From positions 1 through 33,415 of the forward strand of contig JBFMDN010000063.1 in the NCBI GenBank assembly GCA_040753915.1: DNA of 33,415 nt, read 5' to 3'. Origin of the DNA: JBFMDN01 sp040753915. GTDB lineage: Bacteria > Desulfobacterota > Desulfomonilia > Desulfomonilales > Desulfomonilaceae. The translations under genes and the position numbers were made by a program. Below the pieces are notes generated by a model. The model ran no database searches and was not told where the DNA came from. It saw only the letters and a program-made list of their open reading frames with translations. Below, one piece after another: positions 1-8,061 of this stretch. The first letter of the stretch is position 1. Each line of letters opens with the position of its first letter.

Positions 1-199
1 GAAAATGTCTCAAAACTCGGGACACACCAACAATCGTAGCACGATTGAGCGTCTATGCGTGGAAAGGCACCCTCACCCCAACCCTCTCCCAGAGGGAGAG
101 GGAGCCTGAAGAATCCCCTCTCCCCCGCTTCTGGGGAGAGGGTCAGGGTGAGGGGGTGTGCCACGATTATCACGGACTGCAGGCTTTTGAGACACTTTC
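1..199 (+). repeat. MITE-like element with terminal inverted repeats, copy 1
   Basis: The two ends form a terminal inverted repeat: positions 1-15 (gaaaatgtctcaaaa) pair with 185-199 (ttttgagacactttc) with one mismatch. Inside is a short hairpin (31-37 with 41-47) and a long nested palindrome from about 67 to 161, built from ccctcacccc / ccctctccc blocks and their complements. No credible protein is encoded. Positions 1-146 recur at 33270-33415 in the same orientation with about 8 substitutions and no indel. Size, inverted ends and lack of coding capacity fit a non-autonomous mobile element or large REP/BIME-type repeat. The ccctctccc-type palindrome itself is common as a dispersed repeat in many bacteria. 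Confidence 0.8.
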
Positions 200-301
200 C
201 TTGTGCCCGCCCTGGGCACCCACGAGGGGTGCCCCTATCGTCGTGGCAGATTACGTGACCGTATTCAGGAAATGGAGCACTTAGGTGCCCGGACGCAGCA
301 T

Positions 302-3300
302 ATGGAACGGAAAATCTCCTCTCCCTATGTCCGCCTTACCATCGAGCGGGAGGCCGAAGAGGTCGACCCATCTCGTGGAATCGTGGAGATTCTCGCTCAT
401 GCAATAAACAAACCTCCAGAAAAGGTCCGTCGGCAATTGGAGAGCGGATCTCTGACCCTGCCCAAGGTGCTGGTCAACAAGCACCTTCGTGCCCTGATCC
501 TGGAGCTGAAGAAGAGCGGGTTTCGTGTCGAAGCTCGCTCTCTCGAGAGCCGCGGAAATGATGAGCGAAATCTCTCTGCAGCAGACCAAGGGGCCCCCTC
601 GGGGCTTGGTCTTCCAGGTAGCTCTTCCGACATTGACCTGAACTGGAAATCAGGGGAAATCATCGAAGGAATCTACGAGGTGCTCGGCTCGGCAGAAGGC
701 GGAATGGGAAAGGTTTATTTCGTGTTCCACCGCCTTTGGAAAATGAATTTGGCCATCAAGACTCCGCACGCCGATGCAGTTCGAAGCGAAACCCGCGTAA
801 TGAGGTTCCTGCGCGAAGCGGAGCTGTGGGTGGATCTGGGACTGCACCCGAACATTGCCACATGCTATTACGCCCGCGTCATCAAGGGAGTCCCTCGGCT
901 ATTTATTGAATACGTGGACGGGGGAGATCTGAACAAATGGGGCCAGGAAGGCCGTCTGGAAGATCTGCGGCTGTTGACGGATCTCATGCTCCAATTCTGC
1001 CACGGCATGATGTACGCGGAATCGAAGGGAATGGTCCATCGGGACATAAAGCCCCACAACTGCCTGGTCACGCGGGACAAGACGGTCAAGATTACCGACT
1101 TTGGGTTGGTCAAGCGTGTTGACGAGGGGGCCGGCGATAACCAAACAGAGGGATGGACTGCCAATAGCGGCATAAAGTCCGCAGACCCCGGGGTTACGCT
1201 GATTGAGGACGGAGTGATGGGCTCTCCCTGGTACATGGCACCGGAACGCCTAACGGACCGGGGTCGTGATGATATCCGATCGGACATATATTCCTTCGGA
1301 ATGATGCTCTACGAGCTTTCCACAGGTGCCAAACCGTTCTCTTTTCCAAAGGGCTTTTCGCTGACTTCTCTGTTTCGGAGCCACTTGACCAAGAATCCCA
1401 TTGACCCCCGCTCTGTCAGGCCTGACCTTCCTCCCCAACTGGTTGACGTCATGCTTACGTGCCTCGCAAAGAAGCCCGAAGATCGGTATCCCTCTTTTTT
1501 GGCCCTATGCGAGGCGATGGAAGACGCATACCGGGCAACAAGTCCTTCGAGCAGCCCGAGGAAGCCGCCCAACCTCGTCGGCCTCAAGGCAAACGCTCTA
1601 AATAACCAGGCTGTTTCGCTCCTGGACCTTGGGAGGCAGGAAGAAGCGATACGACTGCTGGAGAACGCACATTCGGCCAATACCGATCATCTTGAAGCCG
1701 TGTACAACTTACATGCGCTACGCTGGATTCGGGGGGAGATCTCGGACAGGGAAGTGACAAGGAGGATGGAGTCACTCAAGATTGAAGTCCGTGAGACAGC
1801 GAGCTTCTATCACCTCATGGGATTGATATGCCTCCAGAAGGGAGATGCCCGCCGAGGAGTGACGCTCCTGGAGAAAGCGTGTAAGGTCGGGGACCACTAC
1901 AGACAACGTTGGAGTGATCTGCCGGGAGGGCCCCGAGGATTTGTGAGCTCACTTGGTTTCTTACCCATTGAAGATGCCGGTTCTCTGGCCGGGCATGTGA
2001 AAGGCGTACGATCTGTCGGTTTTTCTCAGGACTCGCTCAAGGTCTACTCCATGGGCGAAGACCGGTCCATTCGGATCTGGGACGGAGAGACAGGCAGATG
2101 TTTGAAGAATATCCGCACGTTCGCCTTCAGTCCCGTTACCGGGGACTTTTCTGCAGACGGGCGCATGGCAGTGACGGGGTACGGAGACTCGTTTAAGACT
2201 TTGGACCTGTGGGACCTGGAATCAGGACAGCTTGCTCACCGTTTCTCAGGAATGGGCGTGATCTCTGTCCGGTTTTCACCCGATTCCGGATATGTTGCAG
2301 CTCTTGGCATGGACGGCCGATCTTGGATAATCGATGTGCCTTCGCGAACCGTGGTGTGGGAATCAGACGCTTTGTCGGACACGTTCGGGCTTACAACTGC
2401 CGTAGGCTTTATGGGAGACTGTCTCGCACTGCTGCTGGGAGGGGCGGACGGTAAGGTGCGGGCGATTCTTCCGGGTGACGGAGAGCCGATCTTGGAGGTG
2501 CAAGCACATGCCGGACGAGTGACCTGCCTCGACGTCGCTCCCGACGGCTCCACGGTTCTCTCCGGCGGGACCGACGAGACCGTTCGATTATGGGAAGCAT
2601 CCTCGGGCAAGGAGTTGTTGCGATTCACGGGTCACAGCACTGATCCGGTGCACGCCGAGCTCTTGCCGGGTGGCCGGTACGTCCTCTCAGCGTCTGCCGG
2701 CGGCATCATAAAGATTTGGGACCGGTACACCGCTCGATGCTACCGGACACTCTCGATGGAGAATGAAGATCTCACGTCCTGCACGATCTCCCCAGATGGC
2801 GCCCACATTCTCTGTGGAGGAGCACGGGGATCGCTGCGCCTTTGGTCTCTGGACACACGGTGGTTCGAGCAAGAGCTCTTGGAGCCGGCAATATGCAAGC
2901 CCGGAACATACGCCGAAATGTCCAGCATGCAAGATTTCTTCAATGGTGTTGTGGAGGAATTCAGGGGCCTGTGGAAGAGAGGCGATCGGGCGGGAGCACT
3001 CAAGGCATGGGAAAGGATTCGTAGCCTACCCGGATTCTCTTGGTCCCGAGAGGCCATCGCTATACGGAGTCTCGTCCAAAAAGTCTCGAAGCGAGGAAGG
3101 CTCGCATCCTGGTCATTTATCCGATCCTTCTCCGGACATGATGATGCGGTGGTGAGCTTGCAAGCATCTCAGGATAGCCTCACGCTCCTGACAGGCAGCC
3201 TGGACGGCACGGCAGCCCTGTGGGACGTGGTTTCGGGCCGGGGCGTCAAACGATTTGCGGTCGGTAGTCCAGTGACGCAAGCTCTTCATTTCCCCAGATC

Positions 3301-3997
3301 CCTCCGCGTGGTCACTGCGAGCCAGGATAGCGTGCTGCGCCTGTGGGATCTCCAGGGTGCCCTGCTCTTGGAAATCCCCGATCTCGGTGCTCCTATTGCC
3401 CTGTCCGGGGGTGGGTCGGAAATCGTCGCGATTTCAAAGGCAGGTGAGCCGGTGCGGGTGGACCTCGAAAGAAATCGCGTACTCTCCCGGGGAGCACCGA
3501 TAAAGTGCGATGGATTTGTCTGCTTTTCCGCTCGGTTGGATACCGTGTATAGCCTGCGGGGAGAAACCCGCATTCAGCGCTGGTCCGTCTCTTCCGGACG
3601 AAATGAAGGCTCCTTCCGCGATCTCGGCCGAAAGATTACCGCTCTTGAGCCTGCTCCTCGAAGCGATCGCCTCATCGCGGCAATGGAAGATGGGGAGATC
3701 ATCATTTACTTGGTCAGCTCGGGCATCAACGTGGGTGGACTGCGCAGCAGTCTTTCACCGGTGCGGTCCCTGGACGCGAGCAAGGACGGCAGACATCTCG
3801 TTGCCGGTGCGGACGACTGCTCCTTGAGCGTGTGGGACCTTACGGAAGAGCAGTGCATCGCTGTGCTCGAGGGCCATTCCAGGCCCATACGCTGTGTGCA
3901 TTTTTTTCCAAACATGGCTCTGGTGGCCAGTTCCGGTGTAAACGGCTCGGTGAGACTCTGGGGATTGGAGTGGGAGCTGACCCCAGTGGGAGGTTGA
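302..3997 (+). CDS. Ser/Thr protein kinase fused to TPR and two WD40 propellers
   Basis: A 1231-aa Hanks-type protein kinase that should phosphorylate Ser/Thr using ATP. In order: an N-terminal alpha/beta domain of about 80 residues that I do not recognise (YVRLTIERE to KSGFRVEA); the kinase domain from about residue 120 to 425, with glycine loop (EGGMGKVY), ATP-binding Lys in LAIK, catalytic HRDIKPHN, DFG and the GSPWYMAPE activation segment; a TPR-like segment (ALNNQAVSLLDLGRQEEAI); then about 14 WD40-like repeats. These group as seven blades, a helical linker of about 90 residues (near 2890-3115), and seven more blades, i.e. two propellers. No membrane segment is visible, so it is probably cytoplasmic. 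The frame stays open upstream to 203, and ATG 272 is also possible. I chose 302 because the first recognisable domain starts just after it, but none of these starts has a good ribosome site. Propellers usually act as docking platforms; the substrate is unknown. Confidence 0.9.
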   Translation: MERKISSPYVRLTIEREAEEVDPSRGIVEILAHAINKPPEKVRRQLESGSLTLPKVLVNKHLRALILELKKSGFRVEARSLESRGNDERNLSAADQGAPSGLGLPGSSSDIDLNWKSGEIIEGIYEVLGSAEGGMGKVYFVFHRLWKMNLAIKTPHADAVRSETRVMRFLREAELWVDLGLHPNIATCYYARVIKGVPRLFIEYVDGGDLNKWGQEGRLEDLRLLTDLMLQFCHGMMYAESKGMVHRDIKPHNCLVTRDKTVKITDFGLVKRVDEGAGDNQTEGWTANSGIKSADPGVTLIEDGVMGSPWYMAPERLTDRGRDDIRSDIYSFGMMLYELSTGAKPFSFPKGFSLTSLFRSHLTKNPIDPRSVRPDLPPQLVDVMLTCLAKKPEDRYPSFLALCEAMEDAYRATSPSSSPRKPPNLVGLKANALNNQAVSLLDLGRQEEAIRLLENAHSANTDHLEAVYNLHALRWIRGEISDREVTRRMESLKIEVRETASFYHLMGLICLQKGDARRGVTLLEKACKVGDHYRQRWSDLPGGPRGFVSSLGFLPIEDAGSLAGHVKGVRSVGFSQDSLKVYSMGEDRSIRIWDGETGRCLKNIRTFAFSPVTGDFSADGRMAVTGYGDSFKTLDLWDLESGQLAHRFSGMGVISVRFSPDSGYVAALGMDGRSWIIDVPSRTVVWESDALSDTFGLTTAVGFMGDCLALLLGGADGKVRAILPGDGEPILEVQAHAGRVTCLDVAPDGSTVLSGGTDETVRLWEASSGKELLRFTGHSTDPVHAELLPGGRYVLSASAGGIIKIWDRYTARCYRTLSMENEDLTSCTISPDGAHILCGGARGSLRLWSLDTRWFEQELLEPAICKPGTYAEMSSMQDFFNGVVEEFRGLWKRGDRAGALKAWERIRSLPGFSWSREAIAIRSLVQKVSKRGRLASWSFIRSFSGHDDAVVSLQASQDSLTLLTGSLDGTAALWDVVSGRGVKRFAVGSPVTQALHFPRSLRVVTASQDSVLRLWDLQGALLLEIPDLGAPIALSGGGSEIVAISKAGEPVRVDLERNRVLSRGAPIKCDGFVCFSARLDTVYSLRGETRIQRWSVSSGRNEGSFRDLGRKITALEPAPRSDRLIAAMEDGEIIIYLVSSGINVGGLRSSLSPVRSLDASKDGRHLVAGADDCSLSVWDLTEEQCIAVLEGHSRPIRCVHFFPNMALVASSGVNGSVRLWGLEWELTPVGG

Positions 3998-4231
3998 CTA
4001 CGCTCTCATTGAGGCTGTCGAAAGAAATCCCCTAGTTCTCGAGAAAAAGCCTGTCGACGTCCGCTGCTCCAGAAACGAGCGCGGCGGGTGCCGCACATTC
4101 CTGCGAAGGAGAAGAGCTAATAGTTCTGGCTTTTTCTCCAGGGAAGTTGATATATTCTGATGCAGTACTCTCTGGCGAGACTCGGGTTGCGCATTCACGG
4201 CAACGCGTATTTCTGGAGATGAAACATCCTG

Positions 4232-5119
4232 ATGGGCAAAGCCAGTCACAAGATCAACGCAAGTCGCTTCCTGGAGGACTATAGGGCCGGAAAATCCGAC
4301 CAGGAGTTGATGGCCGATTACAAACTCACGCCGCAGACCCTGGAAAAGCTCCTCCAGAAGCTCCGTGAGCGTGACATGTTGCATTCTGGTGAGATGCGAG
4401 CAGCCCCTTATCCGGAGACTGTCGCATTTGAACCTCTCGCTTCGGCAAGTCCGACGGGAACAATGAGCCATCCGGAAAAGCCATTCAGGGAGCATGATCG
4501 GGATAAGCAACGCACGGAAATGCGACGCGAGGAATCCTCGAAATGCCCCCAGTGTGGTGCAGCCATCACGTCTAAGATGCTGCTGTGTGCGGAGTGCGGC
4601 CACATGCTTCCCGGCGAAGAGCGATGGGAGAACGTCGAACCGAAAAAACGACTCATCGACCGTATTCCTCCCAAGGTCCTGGGATCGATTGTAGCGTTGC
4701 CCTTTGCCATTGCCCTTCTATACGTCTTCACAGAGATCATCATTCCTATGGCGCTCGCCGTCGCGGACAAGCGATCACAGACAACAGAGCAAAGCAAGCG
4801 TGCAGGTCGAGAAGTGCTGCGAGGAGAAAAGGCGACAGGTCAGCGGGCTGCCGTCCCGGAGCACCTCGCTTCGGTAGTCAAGGAGTTGATCGACGCAAAC
4901 GTCTTTTCCGACGCTAACCCCGATTTCACAGGCTTCACCACCGGCCCGGCCTGGGAAGAGCTTTCCGAGGACCAGCGCCTCGATCACCTTGATGCCCTTC
5001 GAATGGACATGCTCCGGGTACGGACGAAATTCCAGTTCACGGTCGTAGATCCCGGGGGAAAGATCATCGGACGGGCCACGGAAAATTCCGTTTCGCTCAT
5101 TGAAGAGGAACAACAATGA
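4232..5119 (+). CDS. HTH-like/zinc-ribbon single-pass membrane protein, unknown function
   Basis: A 295-aa protein not assigned to a named family. Residues 8-50 (FLEDYRAGKSDQELMADYKL and the following helix) look like a small helix-turn-helix. A charged linker follows, then a zinc ribbon with Cys105, Cys108, Cys119 and Cys122 (CPQCG...CAECG). A hydrophobic segment at about 148-178 probably crosses the inner membrane. The C-terminal ~115 residues would then lie outside and end in a beta-rich stretch. The start at 4232 has GGAG about 13 bases upstream. It follows the WD40 kinase by 234 bp on the same strand, so it could be a partner or substrate; that is inference from position only. A small GC-rich hairpin (4081-4094) is the only structure seen in the gap. 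Confidence 0.75.
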   Translation: MGKASHKINASRFLEDYRAGKSDQELMADYKLTPQTLEKLLQKLRERDMLHSGEMRAAPYPETVAFEPLASASPTGTMSHPEKPFREHDRDKQRTEMRREESSKCPQCGAAITSKMLLCAECGHMLPGEERWENVEPKKRLIDRIPPKVLGSIVALPFAIALLYVFTEIIIPMALAVADKRSQTTEQSKRAGREVLRGEKATGQRAAVPEHLASVVKELIDANVFSDANPDFTGFTTGPAWEELSEDQRLDHLDALRMDMLRVRTKFQFTVVDPGGKIIGRATENSVSLIEEEQQ

Positions 5120-5209
5120 GCTGTACCTCCTCCTCACATCCGGATCCGCTCAAAAACTAGGGTGATCCTAATTCTTTTGTGACAATCCGGCGTCACTCTC
5201 CTCGTTGGA

Positions 5210-5246
5210 GGGCGGGAAAGTCTGGGGAGATTTGTCTTTCCCGCCC
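5210..5246. repeat. Perfect 11-bp inverted repeat with 15-nt loop
   Basis: gggcgggaaag at 5210-5220 pairs exactly with ctttcccgccc at 5236-5246. No T-run follows, so it does not look like an intrinsic terminator. It ends 29 bp before the start of the small gene at 5276, so it may be a leader hairpin or an operator. Confidence 0.6.
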
Positions 5247-5275
5247 GCACTGGACCTCGCGACGAGGAGGACGCG

Positions 5276-5584
5276 ATGAGAATTGACAGAGGCCCAAGTT
5301 TGGCAGAAATCAGGGCAAGCGTGGCAGAAGGCTCAATAGTGATCTTTTCCAATGTGCACGGTGAGCAGGTTAAGGGAAAAGTCCTGGATGCCAAAGTCCA
5401 CCCTGGCACGGGAAGGGTTGCTCTGATGCTTGAAGAGGAGCGGACAGGGCTGATCTGGTTCGCTCGCTATCGGTACGGGTCCGTTCGCTGGTCCTGCGGC
5501 GATATTGCCACGTGGAACCTGACCCGCAGCGAAATCGAGAATCTGCCGGAGGACGTAGCTGCCTTTCGGTGTTGCGGCGGATGA
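5276..5584 (+). CDS. Small conserved-looking hypothetical protein (102 aa)
   Basis: Not recognised. The start is well supported: a GAGGAGG ribosome site sits just upstream of ATG 5276. The protein is soluble, without signal peptide or membrane segment. Its central part (SIVIFSNVHGEQVKGKVLDA...GRVALMLEEE...GLIWFARYRYG) alternates hydrophobic and polar residues, as in a small beta-barrel (SH3-like), though that is only a fold guess. It lies 156 bp after the zinc-ribbon gene and converges on lptD with a 52-bp gap. The inverted repeat at 5210-5246 lies immediately upstream. Confidence 0.65.
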   Translation: MRIDRGPSLAEIRASVAEGSIVIFSNVHGEQVKGKVLDAKVHPGTGRVALMLEEERTGLIWFARYRYGSVRWSCGDIATWNLTRSEIENLPEDVAAFRCCGG

Positions 5585-5636
5585 TTGTCTGAAGCGAAGC
5601 CTGTTCAGGACCCGATAAAACTCGTCCGGGAACTGC

Positions 5637-8018
5637 TCACCGCTTCTTTGTCATCTTGGACGGTTCACCCGCTTCCCCCGCGAGGTCTGCCCAATCCCTG
5701 CTGAAACGATATATCTGCCCAAGACCATACAGGGAAAGCGTCATGAAGACCGTCTGGTCCGGATCGGTTATTTTCTTGGTCACCGGATCCTGTTGCCGCG
5801 ACTCGGAGTAGCGCAAGACCACGTTCCAGCATTGCGGATGATAGTTTATGCCAATTGCAGTGAAGTACGAAAAGTTGAACTGGTGGGTGTACTGATTCTC
5901 GAAGAAGCAATCGAGGGATGACGTAACCTTGAGCTGCATGTTGACGTTGGTTTGACGATTGAGGTCCTCGCGCTTTTCGTCTTCAAGAAACTGGTGGAGC
6001 ACTCTGATCGTGTCCCCTCGATGGTCCATGATTCCCAAGTTCACGCTGTATTTCCGAGCCCGATTCCTGACAGGATCGTATTCGGCCTGGCCCGATAGAT
6101 CCAACAAAGCATGCGGCTTAAGAGTCAATTCAGCCAAAGTATTGGTCCATCCATATTGAATGGGCTTCCCAAACGGATCCGGGTTCTCGGCAATGCGCTG
6201 ATTCTCGAAATCATATCCCTGCGACAAGCTTAAAGTAAAGAAATCCAGATACTCGCCAGGCGCTATGCGGCCCGTGAGCGTATGCCTGACTTCCGCGGTT
6301 ACCAGGCTCATTTGATCCCATTGGTCTCGCTCGTCGAACTGAGGATAGGTCTTGTGATTTGCCTCGGGCCTGTACGTCCACGCGAATCGCGGTCTGACCG
6401 TGTGTTGAATCTTCTGGAACCCGAGAAGAGTCCCGCCGAAAACCGAATTAATGTCAGTAAACAGGTCGGCGTTTACCTGGTACAGATCGGAGCGCAGGGC
6501 TTGTATTGAGCTGACGCTCTTGTCCCGTTCATAATATTCCGCCGCGTAAGCCCTGGCGAAATAGGTCATGGACGGCTCCAGCTTGAGATACCGCCCCAGC
6601 GCGAGGGGAAGGCTTACGCGTGTGTCGGCCTGCACCCGGCTTCCCAACCACTGTTTATGTACGATTGGAGCGTAGAAGTGGTCGTACACAAGATTAGAGC
6701 TCAAATACAACGGAGTGTACGGAAGGTTGCTCGCGAAGAGTGTCCCTGTGACAATAGGCAGATTTTGGATCGTCAGCGCATTGTTTGGGAGATCGAGATC
6801 ATCGAAGTGCCGGGCCTCCGCCTGGAAGAGGAAATGATTGGTCTGCTTGGACAGGAAGGCATTGGATTCCAAATACCTTACCCTGAGCCTTCTATCCAGC
6901 GGTCCTCCCCAAACCTCGAAATAGTCCCGATCCGAAACCCAGGTGCCATTTGCCTTAAACCGCAGACCTCCAAGCAACCCCTGATCGTGCCTCCACGTCG
7001 CGTAGAAACGGTGACTTCTCGGTGCCTCCTCCGGTCCGTACTTCCAGTCGTACGTGTACTCACCGTACAGTTGACCCTTAAAATCTTCGTACGGGATATA
7101 CCGAAATTCGAGGGAGGCCTGAGCCGCGCGTTTGGTGCAGACCCTCGGCACAATCGTGGCGTCCATGGAGGGCGATATGCTGAAAAAGAAGGGGAGGCGT
7201 ATGTCAAATCCTTTCAGGCTGCTGTTCGACATGGTAGGCATCAGGAAACCCGTCTGACGCTTCCGCTTGGCAGGATAGACCAGCCATGGCATGTAGAATA
7301 CGGGAACATCTTTCACGTAGAAGAATCCGTGCTTGAGAACCCCGTACCCTTCGAGGGTCACGTCCAGGTCTTTGCCCGTGATACGCCAATCGGGATTGAG
7401 TCCGTCACACGTAGTGAAGCTCCCCTCCTTAATGTGGTACGTCGATTCCCCGACCTTCTCGAGCGTCTTTCCTTCCAGATACACGTTGTTCCGCGTGAGC
7501 AGCACCTTACCGTTATAGATTACGCCCGTGGCTTCCCGGAGGTTCAACGTAAAGTGCTCGGCCTCAACGACATCACTCCCGATGCGCACGATCACCTTGC
7601 CCTTGGCAGACAACTCTCCCGTTTTCAGGTTGTAGCTCACGCTGTCCGCGCGCACCCGTGTGTTGCCCTGGCTCAGTGTGACGTTGCCTCGTACAACGAT
7701 CGTTCCCGTAGCATGCTCGTAAGAGAGCCTGTCAGCGCTCACTTGAATGGGTATTTTCGCGGGAAGTATTCCTGATTCCTGAAGATCTATGGCCTTAGAC
7801 TCGTTCGGCGGAGAAGGGGGCTGAGCACGAACCTCAGTAAGGAAGAGGCCGATAACGGTTCCGCACGCGACCAGGATCAGAGCGACGTACGCTTCTCGAA
7901 GCACGCTGTATGCGCCTCCACGCACAGCCCGTGAGCTTGCGCTCGCCCGAAACTGCTTACGCCAAAGGTTGACGGCCGTGGCAGCCTTATCCATGCTCTC
8001 TTGGATCACCTGCCCCAC
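5637..8018 (-). CDS. lptD: LPS-assembly protein LptD (OstA/Imp)
   Basis: A 793-aa outer-membrane protein that inserts lipopolysaccharide into the outer leaflet, normally with the lipoprotein LptE. A hydrophobic export signal lies at about residues 44-65 (ending VRAQP). An OstA/LptA-like beta-jellyroll follows at about 90-210 (IQVSADRLSYEHATGTIVVR, VRADSVSYNLKTGELSAKGK). Then comes the LptD region with TTCDGLNPDWRITGKDLDV, FYVKDVPVFYMPWLVYPAKR and RQTGFLMPTM, and a long C-terminal beta-barrel. The GTG start at 8018 has GGGAG seven bases upstream. It leaves an unusually long cytoplasmic leader before the signal, so an internal start is possible. It lies 43 bp after folC and is probably co-transcribed. 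LptE is not in the window. Confidence 0.93.
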   Translation of the reverse strand: MGQVIQESMDKAATAVNLWRKQFRASASSRAVRGGAYSVLREAYVALILVACGTVIGLFLTEVRAQPPSPPNESKAIDLQESGILPAKIPIQVSADRLSYEHATGTIVVRGNVTLSQGNTRVRADSVSYNLKTGELSAKGKVIVRIGSDVVEAEHFTLNLREATGVIYNGKVLLTRNNVYLEGKTLEKVGESTYHIKEGSFTTCDGLNPDWRITGKDLDVTLEGYGVLKHGFFYVKDVPVFYMPWLVYPAKRKRQTGFLMPTMSNSSLKGFDIRLPFFFSISPSMDATIVPRVCTKRAAQASLEFRYIPYEDFKGQLYGEYTYDWKYGPEEAPRSHRFYATWRHDQGLLGGLRFKANGTWVSDRDYFEVWGGPLDRRLRVRYLESNAFLSKQTNHFLFQAEARHFDDLDLPNNALTIQNLPIVTGTLFASNLPYTPLYLSSNLVYDHFYAPIVHKQWLGSRVQADTRVSLPLALGRYLKLEPSMTYFARAYAAEYYERDKSVSSIQALRSDLYQVNADLFTDINSVFGGTLLGFQKIQHTVRPRFAWTYRPEANHKTYPQFDERDQWDQMSLVTAEVRHTLTGRIAPGEYLDFFTLSLSQGYDFENQRIAENPDPFGKPIQYGWTNTLAELTLKPHALLDLSGQAEYDPVRNRARKYSVNLGIMDHRGDTIRVLHQFLEDEKREDLNRQTNVNMQLKVTSSLDCFFENQYTHQFNFSYFTAIGINYHPQCWNVVLRYSESRQQDPVTKKITDPDQTVFMTLSLYGLGQIYRFSRDWADLAGEAGEPSKMTKKR

Positions 8019-8061
8019 CGGAGGTCTCCCGGTATTTCATTTCTCCGCAACTGGATTGGTC

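Noticed and set aside
45..284. Short frames within the terminal repeat
   Set aside because: They translate the low-complexity palindrome (TLTPTLSQRERE) and recur with the repeat; not genes.
4081..4094. Terminator for the kinase gene
   Set aside because: Only a 5-bp stem with no T-run.
6657..7775. A 372-codon plus-strand frame opposite lptD
   Set aside because: It lies wholly inside the well-supported lptD gene, has no domain signature, and its composition is that of an antisense frame.
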